From Nitriliruptoria bacterium (GTDB lineage Bacteria > Actinomycetota > Nitriliruptoria > Euzebyales > Egibacteraceae): 34,784 bases of DNA. The first letter of the stretch is position 1. Each line of letters starts with the position of its first letter. Under the pieces are notes generated by a model. That model did no database searches and was not told where the DNA came from. It saw nothing but the letters and a program-made list of their open reading frames with translations. The stretch spans positions 1-34,784 of the forward strand of contig PUKE01000285.1 in assembly GCA_003550425.1 (NCBI GenBank), given 5' to 3'. A program made the translations under genes and the position numbers. Shown in pieces: positions 28,026 through 34,784 of the stretch.

Positions 28026-29351
28026 TCAGGCCGCGCACCAGGCGGCCAGGTCGTCGGCGGCGTCCTCGTCGACCGGGCCGCCGACCGCCAGCGTGTAGGG
28101 GCCGCCGAGGACGGCCTCGGTGGCCTCGCCGACGGCGTCGGCGTCGACCGCGTCAATGCGGGCCAGGACCTCGTCGAGGGTGCGGAAGGGCTGGCCGGCG
28201 AGCAGCGCCCGGCCGAGTCGGGCCATGCGGCTGCCGGTGTCCTCCAGCCCCATCACGACCCCGCCGGCGAGGCTCGCCTTGGCCCGCTCCAGCTCCTCGC
28301 GGCCGAGCCCGTCGCGCCGCACCGCGTCGAGCTCGCCGCGGACCGCCGCCAGCAGCTCCTCGAGGCGCTCGGGGGCGGTGGCGGCATAGACGTCGAAGAT
28401 GCCGGCGTCGCGGTGCTGCTGCTGCTCGCTGCCCACCGCATAGGCCAGGCCGCGGCGCTCGCGGACCTCCTGGAACAGCCGGCTGGCCATGCTGCCGCCG
28501 AGGGCGACGTCCAGGACCGCGGCCGCCCAGCGACGCTCGTCGTGACGGGGCAGGCCCGGCCCCCCGAGCACCACGTGGGCCTGCTCGATGGGCTTGTGCT
28601 GGACGACCGCGCGACGGGGGCCAGGCTGCGTCGGCGCCTCGCGCGGCCGGGCGGGGGCGGGGCGGCCGGCGGCGCCGCCGAGCGCCTGCGCGACCGCCTC
28701 GACCACCTGGTCGTGCGCGACGTTGCCGGCCGCGGCGACCACGAGGTTGCCAGGCACGTACTGGCGGGCGTACCAGTCGGCGATCGCGTCGCGGGAGACG
28801 CGCCCAACGGTGTCGAAGGTGCCCAGGACCTCCCGGCCGAGCGGATGGCCGTCGAAGTGGGCGCCGCACCACAGGGAGTGGCACAGCTCGTCGGGCAGGT
28901 CCTCGTGCTGGCGCAGCTCCTCGAGGATCACCCGCCGCTCGGCCTCGACGTCCTCGGGCGCGCAGCGGGCGCCGCCGATCATGTCGGCGAGGATGGCGAT
29001 CGCCTCGTCGACGTGGCGGTCCAGCACGCGCGCCAGGAAGCAGGTGTGCTCCTTGGTGGTGAACGCGTTGCTGTCCCCGCCGATCGCGTCGAACGCCTCG
29101 GCGATCTCGCGGGCGCTGCGCCGCTGCGTGCCCTTGAACAGCAGGTGCTCGAGGAAGTGGGTCGCGCCGGCGAGCCCGGCGTCCTCGTCGCGCGAGCCGA
29201 CGTCGACCCACCACCCGACCGTCGCCGAGCGCACGTGGGGCATGCGCTCGGTGGCCACGCGCAGCCCGGAGGGCAGCGTGGTGACGTGGACGCCCTCGGC
29301 GAGGGCGACGGTCTCACCCGCCGCCCCCGAGGCGGCAGCGGCCGGCGTCAC
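28026..29351 (-). CDS. M16-family zinc metallopeptidase (PepR/mitochondrial processing peptidase-like)
   Basis: An insulinase-type peptidase of 441 residues, the usual one-unit bacterial length. The inverted zinc motif HFLEH (in GATHFLEHLLFKGT) and the downstream Glu in VEAERRVILEEL are present, so it should be catalytically competent. The C-terminal half carries the usual R/Y motif region (RERRGLAYAVGSEQQ), which helps close the active chamber. The GTG start overlaps the pnp stop by 4 nt (GTGA), showing translational coupling. In actinobacteria this gene commonly follows pnp; its physiological substrates are largely unknown. Confidence 0.93.
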   Translation of the reverse strand: MTPAAAASGAAGETVALAEGVHVTTLPSGLRVATERMPHVRSATVGWWVDVGSRDEDAGLAGATHFLEHLLFKGTQRRSAREIAEAFDAIGGDSNAFTTKEHTCFLARVLDRHVDEAIAILADMIGGARCAPEDVEAERRVILEELRQHEDLPDELCHSLWCGAHFDGHPLGREVLGTFDTVGRVSRDAIADWYARQYVPGNLVVAAAGNVAHDQVVEAVAQALGGAAGRPAPARPREAPTQPGPRRAVVQHKPIEQAHVVLGGPGLPRHDERRWAAAVLDVALGGSMASRLFQEVRERRGLAYAVGSEQQQHRDAGIFDVYAATAPERLEELLAAVRGELDAVRRDGLGREELERAKASLAGGVVMGLEDTGSRMARLGRALLAGQPFRTLDEVLARIDAVDADAVGEATEAVLGGPYTLAVGGPVDEDAADDLAAWCAA

Positions 29352-31813
29352 GAGCGGCGCCGGCGGCGGCGACCACCGCCGCCGTCGTCGTCACCCCCGC
29401 CGCGACGCGAGCGCGACTCGCCGCCGCCCTCGTCGCCGCCGCGACGCCGCGAGCGCGTGCGGCTGCGGCCGCGGCCACCGCCCTCGCCCTCCGAGGAGCC
29501 CTTGGGCTCGGCGTCCTCGGGCTCGGGGCCGGTCGAGGCCTTGGCGGCGGGCTCGGGCGCGGGCTCCGGGGCGGCCTCGGGCGCGGGCTCGCCGCCGCCC
29601 TCGGCGCCCTCGGGGTCGGCGAGGACGAGCGAGAACTTGCCGTCCCCGCGGACCTCGGCCACCTCGACCCACAGCTTGTCGCCGACGCTGACGGCCTCAT
29701 CGGCGTGCGACAGCCGCTGGCCACCCGGCTTGGGCAGCTTCGAGATGTGCAGCAGGCCATCCGAGCCGGGCGTGAGCGACACGAACGAGCCGAAGTCGGC
29801 GTTCTTGACGACCGTGCCGTAGTACCGCTCGCCCTCCTGGGGCACCACCGGGTTGGCGATCGCGCGGACGCGGTCCAGCGCCGCCTGGGCGGCGATCCCG
29901 TCGGAGGAGTAGATCTGGACCAGGCCGCGGCCGTCGACGTCCTCCACGGAGATGTCGGCGCCGGTCTCGTCCTGGATCTCGTTGATGATCTTGCCCTTGG
30001 GCCCGATCACCTCGCCGACCTTCTCGAGCGGGATGTACTCGGTGAGCACCCGCGGCGCGTTCGGGTTCATCTCGGCGCGCGGCTCGGCGATGGCCTCGGC
30101 CATCGCGTCGAGGACCTCCAGGCGCGCGTCGCGGGCCTGGCCCAGCGCCTGGCGCAGGATGTCGGCGGAGATGCCCGCGAGCTTGGTGTCGAGCTGCAGG
30201 GCGGTGACGAACTCGCGCGTGCCCGCCACCTTGAAGTCCATGTCGCCGAAGGCGTCCTCGGCGCCGAGGATGTCGGTCAGCGTCTGGAGCTTGCCGTCCT
30301 GGCTGACCAGGCCCATGGCGATGCCGCCGACCGGCGCGTAGATCGGCACGCCGGCGTCCATGAGCGACAGCGTCGAGGCGCACACGCTGGCCATCGAGGT
30401 GGAGCCGTTGGAGCTCATCACCTCGCTGACCAGGCGCAGGGCGTAGGGGAAGTCCTCCTTGGGCGGCACGACCGCGGCGACGGCGCGCTCGGCGAGGGCG
30501 CCATGGCCGATCTCGCGGCGCTTGGGGCCGCGCATGAAGCCGGCCTCACCGGTGGAGAACGGCGGGAAGTTGTAGTGGTGGATGTAGCGCTTCTCGGTGT
30601 GGGGGTCCACGGTGTCCAGGCGCTGGGCCTCGCGGGTCATGCCGAGGGTGAGGATGTTGAGCACCTGGGTCTCGCCGCGGGTGAACAGCCCGGTGCCGTG
30701 CATCCGCGGGATCAGCCCCACCTCGGCCGACAGCGGCCGGATGTCGCGCGGCCCGCGGCCGTCGATGCGCACGCCCTCGTGGACGATGCGCTTGCGCACC
30801 GTGGTCTTCTCCAGCGACTTGAAGGCGTTCTTGGCCTGCGCCTCCAGCTGGTCGTCGGTGACCTCGACGGCGCTGGCCTCCTCGTCGTCGAACACCGCGT
30901 CGATGGCGGCGTCGCGCAGCGCGTCGATCCGCGCCTCGCGCTCGGCCTTGTCGAGCTGGTCGTCGCCGACGATGCCGGCGAGCTCGTCGGCCGCCCGGCG
31001 CTCCACCGCGGCGTAGACGCGCTCGTCGTAGTCGGGGTAGACGGGGAAGGTCTTCTCCGAGGTGGTCCCGACCTGGTCGACGAGCTCGCGCTGGGCGTCG
31101 CACAGCTGGCGCAGGTAGGGCTTGGCCTCGTCGAGCGCGTTGGCGAGCACCTCCTCGGTGGGGGTGGCGCCGCCGGTGTCGGCCGAGACGACCGCGTTCT
31201 CGGTGGCCTCCGCCTCGACCATGAGGATGTCGATCTCGTCGGTCTCGTCGTTGAGGCGGCCGGCGACCACGAGGTCGAAGATCGCCTCGGACGCGAGGGT
31301 CGAGAAGGTCGGGAAGGGCGTCCAGCGCCCATCGCGGTCCATGGCCATGCGCAGCCCGGCCACGGGGCCGTCGAAGGGCAGGCCCGACAGCATCGTGGCG
31401 ACCGACGCGCCGTTGATCGCGGCGACGTCCGGCGGGTGCTCCTGATCGGCCGACAGCGTCATGATCACGACCTGCACCTCGTTGCGCAGGCGCTCGTCGA
31501 AGGTCGGCCGCAGGGGGCGGTCCACCAGGCGGCAGGTCAGGATCGCGTTCTCGCTGGGACGGCCCTCGCGCTTGAAGAAGCTGCCGGGGATCCGCCCGGC
31601 GGCGTACATCTTCTCCTCGTAGTCGACCGTCAGGGGGAAGAAGTCGAGGTGCTCCTTCGGCTTCGACGACGCGGTGGTCGTGACGTTCAGGACGGTGTCG
31701 CCCATCCGCACGACCGCGGAGCCGTCGGCGAGCCCGGCCAGCTTGCCGGTCTCGAAGGTGATGTCGGTGTCGCCGACGCGGGTGTGCGCGTGCTTCGTGC
31801 CGAGCGTGCCCAT
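29348..31813 (-). CDS. pnp: Polyribonucleotide nucleotidyltransferase (PNPase)
   Basis: A phosphorolytic 3'-5' exoribonuclease of the degradosome, also called guanosine pentaphosphate synthetase in actinobacteria. From ATG 31813 it has 821 residues: first RNase PH domain (FETGKLAGLADGSAVVRMGD; GSFFKREGRPSE), a helical linker, second RNase PH domain (RIDGRGPRDIRPL; HGTGLFTRGETQ; SSNGSTSMASVCAS), a KH domain (GEVIGPKGKIINEIQ) and an S1 domain (YYGTVVKNADFGSFVSL). After S1 a Pro/Ala/Glu stretch leads into a strongly basic Arg/Gly/Asp/Ser tail ending RRRRRRS, longer than in typical PNPases. AGGAGG is 11 nt before the ATG. The track start (32059) reads through the leader hairpins. Confidence 0.96.
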   Translation of the reverse strand: MGTLGTKHAHTRVGDTDITFETGKLAGLADGSAVVRMGDTVLNVTTTASSKPKEHLDFFPLTVDYEEKMYAAGRIPGSFFKREGRPSENAILTCRLVDRPLRPTFDERLRNEVQVVIMTLSADQEHPPDVAAINGASVATMLSGLPFDGPVAGLRMAMDRDGRWTPFPTFSTLASEAIFDLVVAGRLNDETDEIDILMVEAEATENAVVSADTGGATPTEEVLANALDEAKPYLRQLCDAQRELVDQVGTTSEKTFPVYPDYDERVYAAVERRAADELAGIVGDDQLDKAEREARIDALRDAAIDAVFDDEEASAVEVTDDQLEAQAKNAFKSLEKTTVRKRIVHEGVRIDGRGPRDIRPLSAEVGLIPRMHGTGLFTRGETQVLNILTLGMTREAQRLDTVDPHTEKRYIHHYNFPPFSTGEAGFMRGPKRREIGHGALAERAVAAVVPPKEDFPYALRLVSEVMSSNGSTSMASVCASTLSLMDAGVPIYAPVGGIAMGLVSQDGKLQTLTDILGAEDAFGDMDFKVAGTREFVTALQLDTKLAGISADILRQALGQARDARLEVLDAMAEAIAEPRAEMNPNAPRVLTEYIPLEKVGEVIGPKGKIINEIQDETGADISVEDVDGRGLVQIYSSDGIAAQAALDRVRAIANPVVPQEGERYYGTVVKNADFGSFVSLTPGSDGLLHISKLPKPGGQRLSHADEAVSVGDKLWVEVAEVRGDGKFSLVLADPEGAEGGGEPAPEAAPEPAPEPAAKASTGPEPEDAEPKGSSEGEGGGRGRSRTRSRRRGGDEGGGESRSRRGGGDDDGGGGRRRRRRS

Positions 31814-31918
31814 GGGTGCGCTCGCCTCCTCGTGATCGGGGTCAGACGGCTCCCGGACGCCAGCGGCGCCCGGGCTCGTCGGTGACCGGGGCGAGGGAGC
31901 GACGCCGGCATGGCTGCC

Positions 31919-31985
31919 AGTTCCCAGTGGTCGCGGCTGCGCGCGGCGCGCCTCGGCGCGGTGCAGCCGCGGCCACTGACAACTG
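31919..31985. ncRNA. Long hairpin in the pnp 5' leader
   Basis: AGTGGTCGCGGCTGC (31926-31940) pairs with GCAGCCGCGGCCACT (31963-31977) with a single non-Watson-Crick position. Beyond a 3x3 internal loop the outer CAGTT (31919-31923) pairs with AACTG (31981-31985). The result is a stem of about 20 bp around a GC-rich 22-nt loop, in the 282-nt rpsO-pnp gap. In other bacteria an RNase III-cut hairpin at this place mediates PNPase autoregulation; the same role is inferred here. Confidence 0.6.
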
Positions 31986-32063
31986 ACGGTCCATCGACGT
32001 CGGCTCCTCGCGGGGTCACCGTTGGTGCTACGGGACGCGCGTGCGGGTGCCCGCCCCAACGCG

Positions 32064-32093
32064 ACGACGCCGAGCCCTGCGGCTCGGCGTCGT
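32064..32093. terminator. Terminator-like hairpin directly after rpsO
   Basis: ACGACGCCGAGCC and GGCTCGGCGTCGT form a perfect 13-bp stem with a 4-nt CTGC loop, ending 2 nt beyond the rpsO stop. It has no clear U-tract. It probably terminates or attenuates transcription between rpsO and pnp, or protects the rpsO mRNA 3' end after leader processing. Confidence 0.7.
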
Positions 32094-32095
32094 GG

Positions 32096-32368
32096 TCAGC
32101 GGCGGATCCCGAGGCGCCCGATGATCTCGCGGTAGCGCTCGATGTCGCTGCGCTGGAGGTAGTCCAGCAGCCGCCGGCGCTGGCCGACGAGCATCAGCAG
32201 CCCACGGCGCGAGTGGTGGTCCTTCTTGTGGGTCTTGAGGTGCTCGGTGAGGTGCTCGATGCGGGCGGTCAGCAGCGCGATCTGGACCTCCGGGGAGCCG
32301 GTGTCGCCCGGCTCGCGCTGGAACTCCTCGATGATCTGCTGCTTGTTCTCCAGGACGGCCTTGGCCAC
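32096..32368 (-). CDS. rpsO: 30S ribosomal protein S15
   Basis: The small-subunit protein that binds 16S rRNA early in assembly. The 90-residue length is usual (about 89-90). Family hallmarks are visible: [23 protein letters not shown] and [24 protein letters not shown]. The GTG at 32368 is preceded by AAGGAG with 8-nt spacing. The upstream neighbours common in actinobacteria (truB, ribF) are not present; a dehydrogenase gene lies 186 nt upstream instead, so rpsO probably has its own promoter. Confidence 0.98.
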   Translation of the reverse strand: MAKAVLENKQQIIEEFQREPGDTGSPEVQIALLTARIEHLTEHLKTHKKDHHSRRGLLMLVGQRRRLLDYLQRSDIERYREIIGRLGIRR

Positions 32369-32481
32369 GGATCAGTCTCCTTGTCGCACGTCTCCCGCCG
32401 GGTGGACCAGGCGATCGGGGGTCGGCCTGCCTCGGGGACTTCGACCCTCCTCGCGGCCACGGACCGCGGCACCCGCGCGCG

Positions 32482-32497
32482 GGCACGATTGCGTGCC
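32482..32497. terminator. Small hairpin between the E1 gene and rpsO
   Basis: GGCACG-ATTG-CGTGCC is a perfect 6-bp stem with a 4-nt loop in the 186-nt gap. It may end the upstream E1 transcript, which stops at 32555, or be part of the rpsO leader. No U-tract is present. Confidence 0.35.
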
Positions 32498-32554
32498 GCC
32501 CGTCGAGGCGGCTACCGAGCAGTCTGCCACGCGCCGCACCCGCGGACAACGCGG

Positions 32555-34784
32555 CTAGCGGCCGCCCCGACCGGCGGCGAGGAGGCGCCGCACGCCGGCG
32601 ACGATGTCGTCCTCGCCGAGCAGGACGTGGTCGGCCGCGGGGCCGAGCGGCACATAGCTGTCGGCGCTGCGCGCCGAGCCCACCGGCCGGTCGGCGAGGC
32701 CGCGCTCGGCGAGGTCGCCCAGCACCGCGTCGGCGATCCCCCCGCCGGTCGCGCGGGCCTCGTCGGCCACCAGCACCGCGCCACACGCCCGCACGTGGGC
32801 CCGCAGCGCCGCCAGCGGCAGCGGGGCGAGCCAGCGCACGTCGACCACGCGCGCGCCGACCCCGTCCTCGGTGGCCAGCCGATGGGCTGCCCGCAGGCCC
32901 AGGCGCAGCCCGTTGCCGTAGGTGACGATCAGCGCGTCGCGGGCCTCGGGATGCCACACGCCGACCTCGCCGGGCAGCAGGGCCGTCCCCGGCGGCGTGG
33001 GCTCGCACAGCCACCCCTCGTCGCCGTCGACGTGCAGGTCGCGCTCGTGGTACAGCGCGATCGGCTCCAGGAGCGCCACGACGCGCCCCTGGGCGGCGGC
33101 GAGGGCGAGGCAGCCGCGCAGCATCGCGGCCGCGTCGTCGCCGCGCGCGGGGCAGGCGACCACCAGCCCCGGGATGTCGCGCAGCGCCCCGACGCTGTTG
33201 TCGTTGTGGAAGTGCCCGCCGAACCCCTTCTGGTAGGCGAGCCCGGGAACCCGCACGACCATCGGGCTCTGGTAGGCCCCGGATGAGAGGAAGGCTTGCG
33301 AGCACGCCTCGCCGCGCAGCTGGTCGAGGGCGTTGTGGAGGTAGGCGAGGTACTGGATCTCGGGCACCGGCAACAGCCCGAGCAGCCCCGCGCCCTGGGC
33401 GGTGCCAAGGATCGTCGTCTCATCCAGCGGGGTGTCGAACACGCGCCGGGCCCCGAAGGCGCGCTGCAGGCCGCGGGTCACGCCGTAGACCCCGCCCTTG
33501 GCCCCGACGTCCTCCCCGAACGCCAGCATCGTCGGTCGGCGGGCGAGCTCCTCGGCGAGCACCGCGTTGAGGTGGCCGGCCAGCGTGCGAGGCTCGCCGG
33601 ACCGCGGCGGTGGCACCGCCGCTGCGCCGGCCTCGGCCTCGGCGCCGGCCTTGGCCTCGGCCCGCACCCGGGCGTCGTCGAGGGGGGTGGCCAGCGGCGC
33701 CATCACGGCCTCGGCGCTGCCCAGGGGCGGCTCGCCGGCCACGTCGTCGGCGAGGCGGGCCACCTGGGCGCGGGTCTCGGCGACGACCTCGCGCAGCTCG
33801 GCCGGGGAGGCCGCCCCCGCCGCGGTCAGCGCTCGTGCCAGAGCGAGCAGCGGGTCGCGGGCCTCGTCGGCCTCGATCGCCGCGCGCGAGCGGTAGGCGT
33901 GCTCGACGTCGCCGCCCGCGTGGCCCCACAAGCGCACGACGTCGAGGTGCAGCACCACGGGCTGGCGTCGCTCGCGGCAGGCGGTCACGGCCTCGGCGAC
34001 GGCGTCCCAGGCCTCGGCGGGCGTCCCGGTGGCGTGCACGTAGCGCAGGTGCGGCCAGGCGCCGAGGGTCTCGGCGACCCACCGCCCGGGGGTGTCGACG
34101 CTGATGCCGAGGCCGTTGTCCTCACAGACCAGCAGCACCGGGGCGGGGGCTCCGCGGCGGGCGGCGTAGCGGGCCGCGTTGATCCCGGCCAGGGCGGTCG
34201 CGTGGTTGATGGCCGCGTCGCCGAACGAGCAGCACACGATGCTGTCGTGGGGCACCGGCAGCGGGAGGTCGAGCCGGCGGGCGCGCTCGAGGGCGAACGC
34301 GGTCCCCGTCGCCTTCGGCAGGTGGCTGGCGATCGTGGAGGTCTGCGGCGGCATCCAGCGAGCCGCGCTGCCCCAGACCTTGTGGCGGCCCTGGGCGATC
34401 GGGTCGGCGGCGCTGGTGACCAGCGAGCGCAGCACGTCGCGCAGCACCGTCTCGCGGTCATCGCCGGCGATGCGATGGCGGGCCAGCACGAGCGCCCCGG
34501 AGCGGTAGTGCAGCAGCGCGGGGTCGGTGGGGCGCAACTGTGCGCCGAGCAGCGCGTTGCGCTCGTGGCCGGCGCTGGCGATCGTGTACCAGCCGGCCCC
34601 GCGAGCCTTGAGCTCGCGGGCGGCGAGGTCCACCTGCCGCGAGGCGACCATGTCGGCGAACGCCGCGCGGACGGCGCCGGCGGTGAGCCCCGAGCCCGGC
34701 TCGAGCGGTGCGTCGGGCGCCAGCCGCGCCGCGGGCTCCGGCGCGCTCGCGAGCAGCGCGTCCAGCCGCGCCTCCGAGGCAACC
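32555..34784 (-). CDS. Fused alpha+beta E1 component of a 2-oxoacid (branched-chain-type) dehydrogenase (partial, runs off right edge)
   Basis: A thiamine-diphosphate enzyme that decarboxylates a 2-oxoacid and transfers the acyl group to lipoyl-E2. The frame is open through the right edge, at least 742 residues; the track start at 34651 is an internal Met, since upstream codons continue the E1-alpha N-terminus (LTAGAVRAAFADMVASRQVD). The alpha part (to about residue 370 of the visible protein) has YTIASAGHERNALLG and the ThDP region CSFGDAAINH...VCEDNGLGIS. A Glu/Ala-rich linker leads into the beta part (MLAFGEDVGAKGGVYGVTRGL; GFGGHFHNDNS). The GDAA/CEDNG form resembles the fused 2-oxoisovalerate E1 subgroup rather than pyruvate E1, but the substrate is uncertain. 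E2/E3 genes are not in the window. Confidence 0.88.
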   Translation of the reverse strand, partial: VASEARLDALLASAPEPAARLAPDAPLEPGSGLTAGAVRAAFADMVASRQVDLAARELKARGAGWYTIASAGHERNALLGAQLRPTDPALLHYRSGALVLARHRIAGDDRETVLRDVLRSLVTSAADPIAQGRHKVWGSAARWMPPQTSTIASHLPKATGTAFALERARRLDLPLPVPHDSIVCCSFGDAAINHATALAGINAARYAARRGAPAPVLLVCEDNGLGISVDTPGRWVAETLGAWPHLRYVHATGTPAEAWDAVAEAVTACRERRQPVVLHLDVVRLWGHAGGDVEHAYRSRAAIEADEARDPLLALARALTAAGAASPAELREVVAETRAQVARLADDVAGEPPLGSAEAVMAPLATPLDDARVRAEAKAGAEAEAGAAAVPPPRSGEPRTLAGHLNAVLAEELARRPTMLAFGEDVGAKGGVYGVTRGLQRAFGARRVFDTPLDETTILGTAQGAGLLGLLPVPEIQYLAYLHNALDQLRGEACSQAFLSSGAYQSPMVVRVPGLAYQKGFGGHFHNDNSVGALRDIPGLVVACPARGDDAAAMLRGCLALAAAQGRVVALLEPIALYHERDLHVDGDEGWLCEPTPPGTALLPGEVGVWHPEARDALIVTYGNGLRLGLRAAHRLATEDGVGARVVDVRWLAPLPLAALRAHVRACGAVLVADEARATGGGIADAVLGDLAERGLADRPVGSARSADSYVPLGPAADHVLLGEDDIVAGVRRLLAAGRGGR

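Larger units (their letters stand above)
31814..32095. other. rpsO-pnp intergenic leader
   Basis: These 282 nt contain the two hairpins listed separately and the pnp SD. No additional gene is supported; the extended pnp ORF from 32059 crosses both stems and carries no PNPase sequence. Confidence 0.6.

Noticed and set aside
31814-32059. Extended pnp start at 32059
   Set aside because: The added 82 residues are encoded by the leader hairpins and have no PNPase sequence; MGTLGTKHAHTRVGD is the natural N-terminus.

Overview
The window is very GC-rich chromosomal DNA. GTG and TTG starts are common: recA, dapA, dapB, rpsO and the M16 peptidase look like GTG starts, cinA and the giant carboxylase like TTG starts. 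Several genes have a TAnnnT -10 box directly before the start codon, and recA has a CGAAC-N4-GTTCG LexA box. Together with the gene order this points to an actinomycete (phylum Actinomycetota), probably a deep or little-studied lineage. I cannot name the genus.

Layout. The minus strand carries a scattered but recognisable version of the actinobacterial rpsO-pnp-M16 peptidase-dapB-thyX-dapA-rnj-ftsK-cinA-recA neighbourhood. Read in the direction of transcription (right to left) it holds: a fused 2-oxoacid dehydrogenase E1 gene running off the right edge; rpsO; pnp with a structured leader; an M16 peptidase; dapB; an MFS transporter; a ThyX-like gene; an ATP-grasp gene; a histidine-kinase-like gene; dapA; RNase J; ftsK; cinA; an HTH_42/AlkZ-like protein; a DHA2 efflux pump; and recA, which runs off the left edge. 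Plus-strand genes interrupt this order: an EamA-type permease (0.9-1.9 kb); a block from 14.3 to 18.7 kb (Dabb protein, beta-phosphoglucomutase/GH65 fusion, membrane coiled-coil protein); and a 5.6-kb single-chain acyl-CoA carboxylase (20.6-26.1 kb).

Functional themes are DNA repair and processing (recA, cinA, ftsK, possible crosslink glycosylase), RNA decay (rnj, pnp, rpsO leader), lysine/diaminopimelate synthesis (dapA, dapB), thymidylate synthesis (ThyX-like), alpha-glucan or trehalose phosphorolysis, acyl-CoA carboxylation and drug efflux.

Most notable observations: (1) an intein with a homing-endonuclease start interrupts the RecA P-loop exactly between its Lys and Thr; (2) a single-polypeptide carboxylase has eukaryotic-ACC-like architecture (BC-BCCP-central-CT); (3) a 541-residue double ThyX has complementary motif decay in its two halves; (4) three 103-bp tandem repeats with alternating TGCACCCAG/CTGGGTGCA boxes lie between ftsK and cinA; (5) a one-pass membrane coiled-coil protein carries four DDATQALGG repeats that resemble Thr-kinase/FHA sites; (6) a histidine-kinase-like protein has Asp where the H-box His should be; (7) a long, nearly perfect hairpin lies in the pnp leader.
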